Source: Trichoplax adhaerens (lineage: Eukaryota > Placozoa > Uniplacotomia > Trichoplacea > Trichoplacidae). From it: 64,000 bases of DNA. The stretch spans positions 5,194,376 through 5,258,375 of the forward strand of contig NW_002060947.1 in assembly GCF_000150275.1 (NCBI RefSeq). The letters run 5' to 3'. Shown piece after piece: positions 1 through 14,300 of this stretch. The translations under genes and the position numbers were made by a program. Every line of letters starts with the position of its first letter. The stretch's first letter is position 1. The notes beneath the pieces are model-generated. The model was not told the origin of the DNA and searched no databases. It worked only from the letters and a program-made list of their open reading frames with translations.

Positions 1-1057
1 AATTCAAAAAATACAATAAAGATTGATTCTAATTTTAGATTGAGTTTGCATAATTCGTTAGTAAATTCTGTTCTAGAAACTTATCTTTCCTAAAGAATTC
101 GTAAGTACAAACATGATTATTTTCATAAGTATTAAGTTTAATATTGTATGAATTAATTGAGCTAAAATTATCGTAAAGTTCTGAAGACGTATCTTTAGAT
201 ATTGCATGCAGTAAATTACTCCATAAATTACGATGAAAATTCTTCAGAATGTCTTTCATGGTGACACTTAATAGTGAAGAATATGATCAAATATTAATAA
301 TAATGTTTCTAAATTGCACGAAGTTCTGTATTAGTAACAGAAATGATATCATATTTTGTTACGAAAGATCACATTATTATTGAAACAAGAAATGATATCT
401 TAATTAGTAAGCATTCACAAAGTAACATTTGAATTGACTCATTAATTTTGGTTATGGTCACCTGGTGGCACTTTGACGAATAATCATATTTCCTAGGTTA
501 TTGTTATTTATTGCATAGAACCGATCAACGGAAACAAAAATTCATGTTATTGCTAATAACGGAATTAGTGCTTACGTACGATCTTTGTCATATTTTACGT
601 AAGAGAGTCATTTAACTCAGTTCGTACAACGTAAAGATCTGCAGTTATTTGGAATTAGTTATCTTCATACTTTTAAACTAATAGTCTACTGTACATCATA
701 AAATCAGCGATAAGAAAAATACTCGTACTGGCTCAATTCCACTTTAATAGCCCTACTAAATCTATTGAAGGCTTGCACCATTTTGCCAATTGATTTGAAT
801 TTTAGATGCATAATACTAATTATTTTCTCCACGATACATAAAATACTATAAATCTTGTATTTCTTAAATTACATACCTTACTATATAGTATGTTAAATTC
901 CGAAAGTATTCCTGTATTGGGTATCTTATCTAATGATTAATTAACAGAATTCGAAGACATTTTTAATAGTAAATACTTAAAATCAGTTTATAGACTTATA
1001 CATAAGATCATAATTATTGAAAATATAAATTTATAGTTTAAATTTAATTACAAGTAT

Positions 1058-2074
1058 TCAGTCTTGAAAACAGTATTGCTACAAGATAGCGTAATTTACG
1101 AAGCATAAATCGACTCACTGAATTTCATATCGTGGAATAATATCTGCGTTATCGGAAATAATTTTCTTCTACTAATAGATATATCATGAATTAGACGCCT
1201 CGTATTATGCATTAAACAATAATTTTAAGAAATCCTTTTATCATTGGAGCGCGGTATATCGTATTCATATACTCCTCTGCAGTACTTCTTGAGTCCTAGT
1301 TAGAACTATTAGCTTTAAAATCTTTCAATGAATAGAAGTTGATCGTACCTACCGCTACTTTAGGAAAGTGACAGTATTTACAGACATAGACATCTAATGA
1401 CAAATATAAGATAATCAGATTACATTGCATTCATACATGGAATATTTTTGAATTAATCTGCAATTTACCATAACTTAGTTACAATCACAGTTATTCGAAC
1501 TGTAAAGTAGATATCACTTCGTGACAGTCACTGACTGATACCTATCTTATTTTCATCAGATAATATTTTGTGATATTTATTAAACATGTCGTTATTTATG
1601 ATGTTAGACGTTCTTTTAGAGACAAATGTGTAGTTACACAACATTATGTATGCACTAATAACTAATAATTACGTATTGAGTATAAAATTCATTAGTTTAT
1701 CAATATAAGTTTGGGTTTATCTTTGTCAAATGAGACTATAAGGTTATTGTTCCTTAGGACGATAGGAAACCGTGAGCATTCAGTGTTTTAATGTAGGTAG
1801 AAATCGGGGGAATACCTGACAGTAGACTTGTAGTTTTAGTTTTATGTAGTAGCTAATTTTTTGCCGTTACGAATTTTGATTTGCAACAGTAGATTATTCT
1901 AAACTTCGTTATTTAACTACTAATTTTAATATCGTGATCTCGCGAAATGTCAGCACCATATTAAAACACTATGTATCTTGTTTACAAACTTGACTAAATA
2001 AGAGTAAGCGAGCAACGTTGTAGTAACATAGATATTCCTATTCTCATATCTAAAGTACTGTGATATAACACTGT
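1058..2074 (+). repeat. MITE-like repeat, copy A, with internal insertion
   Basis: Matches the ~0.6 kb dispersed repeat of this window. It shares the 'aaaacag...gataacgtaat' start, the central 'gacgcctcgtatt' block, the 'acatagacatctaatga' block and the terminal 'tataacactg'. About 400 bp of unrelated sequence between roughly 1520 and 2000 separates the body from the 3' end, so this copy looks interrupted. No coding capacity is seen. Confidence 0.6.
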
Positions 2075-3183
2075 GAAGCCTATTGTCAATAGCTCATTAA
2101 CTGACAGCATTACAATTAGTTCTCAAGGCGTAAATTAATTATCTATCATATTTTAAGAGTAAAAATGATTTTAAACTCGTACTAGAACTATACCGTAAAC
2201 TAATAATTTCTATTTCAAATGATCTAGCCTCAGCTTTGTGGTGCATAGATGTTAAATATTGCAAGTGCGACCAGAAAAATACAACAATAATGTGTTCAAA
2301 TTTCGAAATGAAAGAGATTCCAACTGGAAATGCTATAGTTACCACCGTTGGTGATCTGTAAGTAATATATAGAAAGGAACTTAAATTTATTATAATATTA
2401 TGTGGAATTAGAAACAGACACGCATATTTAAAGTTATAGAATTGCATCGACAATTATTGATAGATCTACGATTATGATGTCATATGCCCACGCCTATTTT
2501 AGAAATTAAGCAATAAAGATATATTTAATCTAGATTTAGAAGTTTGGTAACAGGCTGCATTATACAACCAGTAATGAGAAATATCGATTGAAAGATAATC
2601 ATACTGAAATAGTTACTATACCATAGACATTTTTGAAAATATCCCTTACGTTTATGCGTTACTGCAGCATGAACATTATAGTTAATTATTTCACCAGGCT
2701 AGTGTAACGTAATTGGAAATCTACAGATACCTCATAACTCTAAGCTCTTAGCCAAAAGTAGAATTGAAATAGTCACGGCAATAAATGATCGGTAACTGTC
2801 ACTATCATCGATAGATGCCGTTTTTAGTATTAATGTAAATATTAAATACTATTCGATTTTTAACGATACCACACTTATCTAGGATATTGGTAAATAATTC
2901 TAAATTTTAAATGATATTAAAATCAATTAAAGAAACATTATATTACTATCATTTCAATTTTAAAAAATTTGGGATAAGAATTTCTGAGAAATACGATATT
3001 TCCAATTTAAGCAATTTATAGAGAATGCTTTAAATTATCACTAACCTTGCACTTCAATCAGGTCAATAACCGAAACTGGAATCAAAATTATCAGAAATTA
3101 CAGCTTTATTCAATATCCGAACCTTTCAAAAGTGTAAGCTAATGTCTCACATCTTTCATTGTCTGATTTTGAAAATTATACAC

Positions 3184-3560
3184 AGATTGTCACAAACCAG
3201 CTTGGTGACGAGGATAACGTAAAATAAATATCTAAATCTCTAAAAATCTGCGGATTCAGTACCCCTACTCACAAGAATTTAGACGCCTTTGATTCTACGT
3301 TAAACTCAACTAGACAATTGAGAACTACTTTATTAAACTATCTGATGGGTTTATATACCCTTCTACTGTAGCTAACATTCATGAGTCATCTTATAAAAAT
3401 ACTAAGGTGAGAACATCTACTAACTAAGAGTCATCTTATAAAAATACTTAAGTGAGAACATCTACTAACTAATTTTTCACAGTCGGAAATACAATATGTC
3501 CTTTCTCAGAATCATTTCAGTGCACATTACAGTACAACATTACATTTACTGTAACAAATT
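3184..3560 (+). repeat. MITE-like repeat, truncated copy
   Basis: The start ('cagattgtcacaaaccagc') and the 'tttagacgcctttgattctacgttaaa' block align with the dispersed repeat. The second half is lost or strongly diverged, and the copy holds an internal tandem duplication. Confidence 0.5.
3383..3472. repeat. 45-bp tandem duplication
   Basis: Two adjacent nearly identical 45-bp units (3383-3427 and 3428-3472), beginning 'gagtcatcttataaaaata' and ending 'catctactaacta'. They lie inside the truncated MITE-like copy. The few differences imply a recent duplication. Confidence 0.85.
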
Positions 3561-3663
3561 TATAATTAGAATAATTCCTATTGTAAGTAACTAATTGTGA
3601 TATATTATCACTATATTATATTCACCAAATTTAGATAGCTATTTCTTCACGGTAGTTCGTACC

Positions 3664-4255
3664 TGACACTGATACAAAACAACCTGAACCGCGTATGAGG
3701 GAGCAGTATCTACTCTTTCAGGAACACTTTTCCTATACTAGTAGACTACAAAAAGACTTAGACGCCTCGTATCTTACGTTAAAGATTAAGCATAAGAACT
3801 AACTTTATTACACGATTTTTTGCATTTATATACTCTTTTGCAATGGCAAAGATATCCTAGTTAGTAATATTAACGTTGAAACTTGATAATGAATTAAAAA
3901 CTAATTTTATCTACTGCTACCTAATGAAGATAACAGTATTTGTGAACATAGACATCGAATGACTAATACAAAATTGTAAGATTATAATATGTCCTATCAC
4001 GTAACATTTCTACAATAATCTAAAATCTACCATAAGTAAATTACAATCACAGTGATTTGAATTATAAGAAGATTATTCTCGATTCCCTAATTAAACTACT
4101 AATTTCAGTAATGTCTGTATATATCACTATAAAAGCTAGTGCTATATTTAAATATCACACATCTAAATTAGAAACTCTCCATATAAGGGTAAATCAACAA
4201 AATTATCCTAGCATAAATGTTTCTACTATAATTTCGATATCATAGTGCATAACAC
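3664..4255 (+). repeat. MITE-like repeat, copy B
   Basis: Full-length ~590 bp copy. It starts near 'cactgatacaaaac', contains 'gacgcctcgtatcttacgtt' and 'acagtgatttgaat', and ends at 'cataacactg'. It is in the same orientation as copies A and C. No transposase is encoded. Confidence 0.65.
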
Positions 4256-5013
4256 TGTAACATACGCCTATCCTGTCAAATAAAATCAGCTAAGATACGT
4301 TTAGTATTCCTTTTTAAGCTAAAAATACGATGAGTTTCTTTTCCGAACATTTTATTAGTAAACTTATGAAAATTAAGTGACATATATCCTATAGCTTGTT
4401 GTTATGGTGTTGCGTAGTCATTAGGATAGTTTAATAAGTACAGTAGTAGCTAGTATGGAGAATATCCATATTTGTAGTGCTAGGTAAGATAAGTAATGCC
4501 TTAACGTGGATGTTGTTTGTAATAGTTCATTACATATTTGATATTGATTGTTATTGTGTGATAGATAGCAGTAAGATGATTCAAGTTCTAGTTAATGATA
4601 GTTGTATTAGACAACCTTCGAGCTTAGATTAAGATTAAGTATGAGCAAGAGATTCAAAATATTTACTGATAGAAAAGCTATGTAAGGAACATCTCAGTTC
4701 GAGACGTTTCTCCTAGTAAGGTATAATACCAACACTGTTGTTGTTTACAAATTAGACGGTTCCTATATGAACGGGAACATTTGAGTTCAGTGGTGGTAAA
4801 AAGTTGTAGATGTATCTTTGCTAATAATAGTTTCATCTTTACAGTGTTTTGCTGTGTGTCTTTAACGTTAAGTAAAAGGGCATTTAAGCCAGTAGCTACT
4901 TATAGACTTTTACTGTACGTTACCTTGTCGCAGAAGTGAAATTGTGACACTTGTGTACCGAATATGTAATTCTTTCATGTCTTACTATTAAGACATAATA
5001 ACTAGTTTTAACA

Positions 5014-5051
5014 AAGCGTGTAGATCTGTCTATAGACAGATCTACACGCTT
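5014..5051. repeat. perfect 38-bp palindrome
   Basis: Two 19-bp arms (aagcgtgtagatctgtcta and its exact reverse complement) meet with no spacer. Identity stops abruptly at both edges. It could form a cruciform. It lies 346 bp upstream of the first recognised receptor exon. Confidence 0.95.
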
Positions 5052-5397
5052 ACATTAAATTTATTTCATTAGAAAATATTAGAAGTAACTAGAGAGTTAC
5101 TGAACGCAAAACTAAACCACAGCTGATATATTACCAACAAGTAACAAGATTAAATCTAATCTATGAATTTACGATCTTTCTAGCTCTCTTTGGCTTAGCT
5201 TATATAGCCTTTGATATTGTCCAATTTAGCCAGTAATATTCAAGTGTACATATATATTTTAAGACAATTACACTATGTAAAGAACCATATATAAATCTTG
5301 ATAATTAAGACTAACGATAGTCGTTACATGAACGATAAATACCTAAACAAGAACTTAATACTCAATATCGATTATCTATCTTTGACTTATTCTTTAG

Positions 5398-8300
5398 GAC
5401 AATGTCAAGCAATAAAATCAGTTTTATTGAAGATGATGCTTTTAAAGGATTGAAAAATTTGCGAGTTTTGTACGGCAGAAGAAAAAATTACCTAATCTTA
5501 TTTCTATTATAATGGATGTAAAACTAATCTTATTTTCAGTCACGCAAGAAATGTTATTAATTTCAGTTTAATTCATAATTTTCGCATTAGTATCTTATAA
5601 TTGCAAAGATTAATTTTTCCATTACTAATTGAGTAGATATCAATTAGATTTTAGTTAATTCGAAGTTATCGTAACACAAATTTGGCCATATTTTCCGAAT
5701 ATACTGACTTTGTTTTGAAAAATATTTCATCAAAACTGAATAGAGATCTAAGCCAAAATCGGATAACGTCCCTTTCAGCCAATGTATTTGAAGGTTTAAT
5801 GTTCCTGAGCTCAATGTATGAAATTTATGATGCATTTTCATAGATGCTTGTGATAACATATTTAGTACAGTACATAACATTGTAATCGCCTGTGATTATT
5901 ATGAGGCTCATCTTTAATGGTTTCTAATTTCAATTTAGGTCCTTGAGATTTAACAGACTGAAACGTGTTGATGCTGTTGTTTGGAAACATTTAAGCGGTC
6001 TCATTAATTTGTAAGCGCACATATAAAGCCATGGATTAATATAAATAATAAAATAGTCTTAATATATCACCTAGAATACCATTTTATTTTGAAAAAAGAT
6101 ATTTAGATACTGTCGGAACAGCGTATTCATTTATTTGTAGATTTTAAATGAAACACGTAAAAATACCAATTGATTTTTTAGACGAATATCAGGCAATCAG
6201 TTTACTTCGGCTGAAGATATAGGCCTCGCTGGATTAATTAATTTACGTATATTGTAAGTAATGTTTTAGCTTCAACGTTATATTGTAGAAAGCATAGAGA
6301 GGTATAAGTGTGAACCTATAGAATTATATTTTATGACTATGAAAATTTGCATTTATTACCATCTAACTTAACACTTAATTGGCAGTACATTTTACTTATC
6401 GTAGGCTTATTTTTAATAGAATTTTAGTTTTTATAACGTAAGAATATCTATAAAATTATCTTTTGTAAATTGATACCGAATTGGAATAACAATCTAAGTT
6501 TTACTGTAAATGTAATCCCTTGGAATGTTAATTTAGATTCCTGCAGTTCAATCGCCTGAAATCCTTCAACTGTTCAGACTTTTCAGATGCACGCTTCTTA
6601 CAGAATTTGTGAGTGGTTTGCAGATTTATAATGGCATCAAACTTCGAATTTCTATGAAATTACAAATATTAAAAAATTTTTGGCGGTTTATTTGATGTGA
6701 CCTTTTGTAGGCATTTGTCAGCAAATTTTATACAAGAAATTAACCCTGAAAATATGAATTGCCAAATTCCACTGAGCACATTGTAGGTTAAAGCTTTTAC
6801 AGCAATCAAAATTGCTACAGAGAACAATACTAGATTTTTACTATAGATCCATAAATCCTTATTAAAATGAGACGAATTTTTAGTTTGGGTTGATTTATAC
6901 AGTTATAAATTAACATTCTAACAAAGACAGTATGCTATTTTGCATTCCTTCCTGAAATTGCCTAGGGTAACTATCAATAGCTAAAAGTTGATTTAGATAG
7001 GCGAATTGGCTATGTTATAAAATCCATCTCGAAATTTCAAAATTTGCAGAAAATTAGAACTTTATCAGATCATTATCCAAAGATAACCTACTCATAACGC
7101 TTCTCTAGGGGAACATTGCTACTAGAAAGACTTCTTGAAAAACTCATCGAATATTTTAAACTTATCTGCTTGCTTGCTTTCTGTAGTGCTTACGGGCACA
7201 ATCTCCATGTTAATATCCTACCGTATTTTTAAATTGTTTGTATTTAAATATATGCGTATAAAACGGTCCGTTTATACGTAAAGTCATTAAAAGGGTATTC
7301 CAAGTATCATAAGCAGGATATTATAACTAATTACTAGCTTAACGATAAATGCAGGGAGCTATGCTACCATACATCATACCATACATGGCTAATAATAATA
7401 TAAAATCCAATTCTAAGTTATGTTAGAGGCTGTTAAAAGAACTACATTTTAGTATTACTGCACATGGCATTTAATAAAATTTCAATTGAAAGGTAGTAAG
7501 TATTCTCTTTACTCTTGAGGCAATATAAATGTATCTGATGTAGATAAAAATTATTATATATAGCTACAACCTTAATGATAGTTAATCATTTATTTATACC
7601 TAGCCTATGCTTATTTCGATAATAACTATAGAGAGTTGGATGGCAACAGAATTCGTTATTTAAGAAATGGAACATTTGCTTCTTTATCTTCCTTGAAGAT
7701 ACTGTGCGTTAAGATCTAGTTTAGATGAAAGCAAACATAAAGCTTTCATATGTGTTAATTACGTTAGGGATTGATATGAATTAGGATAATGACTTTTTCA
7801 TCGCTAAATGTATAGAAATTTGGCTTTTAATTCTATTTACTCAATGGAAGTGGCTGCTTTTAGTGATGGTCATAAATTAAGAAATCTGTATGTATCTTTA
7901 CGTTATTAAATTTTCCTTTATGTAAATGATTTCGAAAGAATTCAAGATGCTTTTAATTGTACTAAATCTCTCATTATCTAATTGCTCAAAATAGATATAT
8001 GAGTAACAATAAATTAAAAATACTGGATGGAAGGTTTTTTAAGAGACTTCCCCGTTTGCGAATATTGTAAGTATACTAGATGTAAATTATTGATCTTAGA
8101 ATCATAAACTTAATTCTAATAATATATATTCTTCCGCTATAATTAATGGATAGCTATGCAAGAAATAATCAAATTCACAGCATCATAAATGATGGATTTA
8201 AAGAAAATTCAAGAATGGGAACCATGTTAGTTTTTGCCTTAGATTATAGCATTCTCTTTCAGATTGTAGCTGATGCTGTTTTCGAATGGGTGTAAAATTT

Positions 8301-11300
8301 TATTTTAAGAATTAGAAATTTGATAATAGAAGTAGAAAATAAACTTTTCACGTTGCATCTTTTCTCAGAATCTTGACTTCAAACAATTTAAAGGAAGTGG
8401 CAAAAGATGATTTTGCTAATTTGAAAAGTCTGATTGATCTGTAAGCTAGATTTACAAATGGGTTGAATAGATAATCGATTTTAGATCGATTATTATTATC
8501 ACCGCTTCATAATAGTAGTTATACATATTTTATTTAGAAATTTATCCGAAAATAATATTAGTAAGATCGACTACAGAGCTTTTGAAGGATTATCAAATTT
8601 AAAAAGATTGTAAGTATTAATCGCAGTGCAACCGTTATTGCTCACTTACATATCTCAAAAAAATTAATTGCGCAGTTTTTATTTTGTTCATTCTTTTGTA
8701 AAAAGAAGTACGTTGTTGAATATGAAAGTGCACAAGTCATTATACGTATTACTAACTATTAAGTTGCTATCATTTTTCCGGTAATAAGATACTTTTTACG
8801 ACTTTGCATGGTCGTTATTAGAATTTCATTAATTGAAATTTATTAAACATAGATTGAGATTATATTATTAAGGAAAATGACGTTTTTCAAATATGATGTC
8901 TTAAAGACACCCTAAATTGTAAATTTATCTAGATAGAATTAAAGGAATGAGATTATAAAGTTATAAAAGCTTATCAGTATCCTCTTAGCTTTCTATCTGC
9001 TATTACCTCAATGAACGCCTTAATCTCGAAGAAATAAACCTCACATCAACTGCTATAGTAATATACCGTATTATAGACATCCCTGAAATATAATTAATTA
9101 CTGTAGTACTATTTTTGATTACCGATATTTACGCCCATACTGAAAATGAGCTTTATAAAGAACGACATTTATGCTTACATTCTATCATTTATGAGCTAGA
9201 TAATATGAAATTTAATAAATGTTATGCTTAATAATACTGATCTTTATTGTCAGATTCTATAAAAAATACAAGCGTATATATTGAAAAGTGAAACTTATAA
9301 AAATTCTAATCGCAATTTTAATTCCTCAACTATACTTAGGCGCCTAAATGGGAATCCTATTGGCAATCTATCCATGGAGAATTTGAAAGACCTATCTTCG
9401 CTTGAAAATCTGTAAGTAAAAACTTTAATATTTATTTTAGTTTTTAATGGATGGATGAATTTTTCACTTATCTATGATTCTAGAGAGTTAAAAAATATCC
9501 CCAATTTGGTTATTCACCTGAAACCTTTTAGTGCCCCACCATCTGGACCTCTCAAATTGTAAATAATAATATACCATTTTTTCAGCTCTTTAAATTATAG
9601 ATGCGGTCTATGGAGACATATATATCTATATTAACTATTTTATAAATTTTATTTTGTCTATGGCAACAATTTTTATAGCTATTTAACAGATTCTATAATA
9701 AACTTTATTGATGAAATGGCTTTTGCAAATTTCTCAGCTATGGAATATTTGTAAGTAAACATGTTTAACTATAATTCGAAAAATATGAAAAATATATGAA
9801 GTTAATAGTCACATTAGTAAGGTTTTGTGGTTATCTAAAGTTTTCATATAATACAAATTGATTTTCATGTCTCTATGTTTCTAATAACAAAGCCACTACC
9901 ATAGCCCGCTGTGATAAAGTGAACCAAAATAAATCAAGAGCTACAGTTTCTAGTACATTTCAATTTATTACATAGGTTCGGTTCGTCTAATCTCTACAAT
10001 AGACACCAATTTTAGAAAATTACGGCTGAATTAAAAATAATCCATATCATTCATTCTTAGCGTCATTTCTTTAGCTATTAACATTATGAAGCGCTATTAT
10101 AAATGATTTTTTAGCTCCATTTTTCTCCCAATGTCAGACATCTAGCCAATTAAATTAAATATATAACTGATTGTCTCAAAACAGCTTTGTAACCAGATAA
10201 CGTAATGTACGATAATTAGTCAATTCCTTGAACCACGTATCAAGGAACGATATCTGCACTATCAGGAATACTTTTGCTCTACTAGCAGACTATATAAAGA
10301 TTTAGATGCCTCGTATTTTACGTTAAACAATAAGTTTAAGAATTAACTCTATTACACAATATATCGTGTTTATATACTTTTCCTCAATAGTTCTTTGGAA
10401 TCATTCTCTGAATTAGACATTAATTTTAGCTACTACTCCCTAATTCAGACAACAGTATTTACCAACATAGACATCTAATGACTCATACAGAATAGTCAGA
10501 TTACGATACGTCCTATCGCGGAACATTTCCACGATAATTTACAATCTACTATAAGTAAATTACAATCACAATGATTCGAACCGTAAGTAGATAATTCGCA
10601 TTCCCTAATATAGCTATTAATTTCAGTATATGTATAACATATATCTGTCACATATAGCCAGTGCTGTATTAAAAACTCAGTATATCCAAATTAGAAGTTA
10701 ACTAAATAAGGATAGGCTAACAAAATTATCTTAACATAGACATTTGTACTCTAATACAGTATATAACACTGTCACACTGATTAACTAGAATTATTCTTTG
10801 ATATTAGGAATATGGGGTCTACCGGATTAAGATATTTTCCCAATACCTTACTATCGACTAACCAGGAAAGCGCCTTGAAAGAACTGTAATGCGATGTTAT
10901 TTATTGAATTACGCAAGAATAAACATATTTATTGTCCATCTCGAAAAAATTCTAGAATTACAAGAGCATGTTAGCCATATATTCTTAAAAGCTGATTACA
11001 GTCGCATAATCTACTACAATAAACTAGTTGCAGTGTATTTACGGTCTTAATTCTACAGTCTGAGTAATAAATACAGCGAGTTCATGAGTTTGTTCTTGAT
11101 TATTTTAGCTATTTATACCAAAATCTCATCGAATCGCTTCAAAGTAACTCATTTCATGGATTAACCAAGCTTCAAAAGTTGTAAGTCTTATGGTATTGCA
11201 TTCAAATAATCATGACCATTTACGGTATTCGTGGACAATCGAATAATGATATCAAATCAAGACCTAAAGATAACTCTTCAGCCATTTTTATTTAGGTATT

Positions 11301-14300
11301 TAGATGATAATTTTCTTACAAGAATTTGTAATTCTTCCTTTGATACATTAACCGCTTTGGATACGTTGTAAGTTTCGAGTCTTCGAGTTTGAAAATTTTA
11401 ATTTGTATAAAGATCAACCCAATATTAGAAATTTGAAATTTATTAAGCTAATTTCAAAACTATAATCTTTATGGCTAATTTTTTCAGAATGATAAGAAAT
11501 AATAATATGACACATTTGTCTGAATATCAGTTTTCTGGAATGCCAAATGTTTTTAGAATGTAAGCAAATATGTTCAATTCTGGGAAATATTTTAATTCTA
11601 ATAAATTTTCAATCTGAAGAATCATTACCATATATCATGGTAAGAGCGAAATAGACATGTTTATGTATATTGATATACTCCGAAAATAGATCATTATCAT
11701 CCAACCAACTTTGTTGTATACATCCCAATACTTTTGCAAATTTAACACGCTTGACCAGCCTGTAAGTTATAAATGATAATTTACGTCATTACTCCAGGAT
11801 AAACATATTTTAATTCAGTTGATAGCAATTTAAGTCTCAAAAATCATAAAAATACATTATTGAAGGCCTGTTAATAATTCGGCCTATATTACAATTAAGA
11901 ACGATTTAATTTATCAATTTTCGCGATATACTCACAGTGAAATTTTATTCTGTCAGAGATCTGTCGGACAATGTTATTAGCGATATACAGGGTTTTCAAA
12001 TACCAGATCTTAAGGCTTTAACATTATTGTAAGGACCGTATTGAGACTTTTATCTAAACCGTATTGATTAAGATAACTAAATAAATGCAATATTTTATTT
12101 AGGATGCTAAATGAGAATCAAATATCAAAAGTCTTGAATGGTTCCTTCTCGGGCTTGAAAAGTTTAAAGAAGTTGTAAGTACAGCATTCTTGTCAGATAA
12201 TTTTGTAAATATTTATTCGTCAATTAGCCCACAGATTCTGATTGGTCACAACCTATCGATTACTGACTAATGTTGGTATAATTTTAACTATCGAAAGGCA
12301 ATCACCATTCCTTGGATAATTTCATTATCACCTTTTGTACCATATTAATAATCATTCATAGTAATACAATACATGCATCAATTAGTTTATCATGGGTATA
12401 GTATACAAGAAATGCCATTGATATATTAGCTGCTAAGGCTTGATCTTAATAATTTTTTTGCTTTCAGCATCAGCTTATGAAAATCTATTAATGTCTTAGG
12501 TAGTTGTAGGTTTGATACCAATCAATTACACATAACACCAAGACAGTACTTGCATTACTCATATTACGAACATTAAATCTAAACGGACAAAGCGATAGTA
12601 TTCTATATGCATTTTTGTATAAAGAAAGCGATATATATATATATATATGTTATATATATATACTTAAATTTTCCGTATGTCAATTTGCTTTTTTTTCCAA
12701 AAAGTAACCTGTAAAGCTTGACCGTATAGAGATAAATGCATGTTAAAAGTATTACGCTGATTATACTCTAAATTATTGATTTCAGCAAAGTTTTATTAGA
12801 ATTTAATAAAGATTACAAATTTTAAGTTATACTACGTGCTTACTTATTTTGTTAGGGTTTTACGAACTAACAGAATATCTTATATTGCACATGCAGCCTT
12901 TGAAGGACTAATTCAAATACAAGACATGTATGTAAAGACATTATATGGCTATTAGTAGCAATTTCGCTTATATGTTAACTTTTGTATATGTAACGGAAAT
13001 AATCTTTAATAATTCTTAGACGCTTGGACGGAAACTGGATTGTCTCTGTTGCAATAGATATATTTAGTACCGGAGCGCCGCTAATAAATTATGTGTTGGT
13101 TGCATTAAATACCCACGAATTATAAATAGACGATTATAAAATTTATTTTTGATACAGATTTATTGACGTAGTTCAAGTATATCACTAGTAATCTAAAGCA
13201 CTAGTATCATAGTATGTAAAAATTCATTGTCAATTAAGAACTGAAAGTAAACAGTAAAAATATCTGTAAAATAATATTCAATCTCTTTATTTCAAAGCAA
13301 AAATTTTCTAATCCATTTCTTATCATAGCATGCTTGACTAAATCATCTGAATTATTTTACTTTTAGAGGTCTATCAAAAAATAAAATTAAGTCTGTCCAG
13401 TTAATTAATACTAGCTTCAGCTTAATTCAGCATTTGTAAGTTATAATTTGCTAAAGTTCTGGCGCTATTTTAATTTTGGATTTGTCTCTCATAAATTTTA
13501 GCTACCGTATTGTATTTCTATACTATTGCAAAAGTGTGTTTTGAAATAAGTAAATTTTTTTCTTTAAAACTGGTTATAAAAATAGAGACCTATCTCATAA
13601 CGTTATCCGTAAATCTATTATACTATCCGGCAATAATCTTCAAAAGCTGTAAGTATTAAATATTCTCCTGGTAATTAGTTAAGAAGTTGTTAATTATGTT
13701 GAGAATTTTAGTTAAATATGGCGGTCTTTGGTCATTTTTCTTCTGTTAATTGCAAAAATTGTATATATATTTAAAATTCTAGAAATCTTTCTGCAAATCG
13801 CATTGATCATGTCTCCGAATTGAAGAATCTTAATCTGTCGTTATTTGATAGCATGTGCGTATCAAATCTGCCGATCATAAAATATGTTATATATGTTAAC
13901 TGATATCATAGTGAATTCCCAGCATGATTTCGCGTTCTACTGTATATTTAAAATAACGAGCTGCATCAGTAAAAAATAATAGTCACGGCAATTTCGTAAA
14001 TTTTGTTGCCGAGCATTCATGATGCTCATCAATGGCCAAATGTAAAAATCCCCTTGATATTATTTATTAAATTTTGGAATGCAGTTACAATACTACAATA
14101 AAACCTTAAATAAGATTGTTGACAGTCTAAGATTGATAGCAACCAAGTCTAACTCTCCTAACAAGTTCTACCACACTAACAAGAATGCCTTAACGAATTT
14201 TTATCATTTTTTAAGTTAATAATATTTATACATTATATATGTATAATTTTACTATAAAATTCGCCATTAAAATTTATGAATCACAGAGACTTCAGCAACA

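Larger units (their letters stand above)
1..5397. other. gene-free region upstream of the LRR receptor
   Basis: I find no convincing exon here. Open frames are short, AT-rich and lack splice-bounded similarity. The region carries three copies of a MITE-like repeat and one perfect palindrome, listed separately. The missing first exon(s) of the receptor (signal peptide, N-terminal cap, possibly LDLa) may lie in the last kilobase or further upstream; none could be recognised. Confidence 0.5.

Noticed and set aside
4057-4245. 62-codon plus-strand frame
   Set aside because: Lies inside MITE-like copy B; a chance frame.
7038-7150. Possible decayed LRR exon between receptor exons 5 and 6
   Set aside because: Stops in the required frame and no proper donor; at most a relic, too weak to list.
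12475-12530. Possible extra LRR exon in the receptor
   Set aside because: There is a fair acceptor, but the phase-2 reading meets a stop after three codons and no repeat pattern follows.
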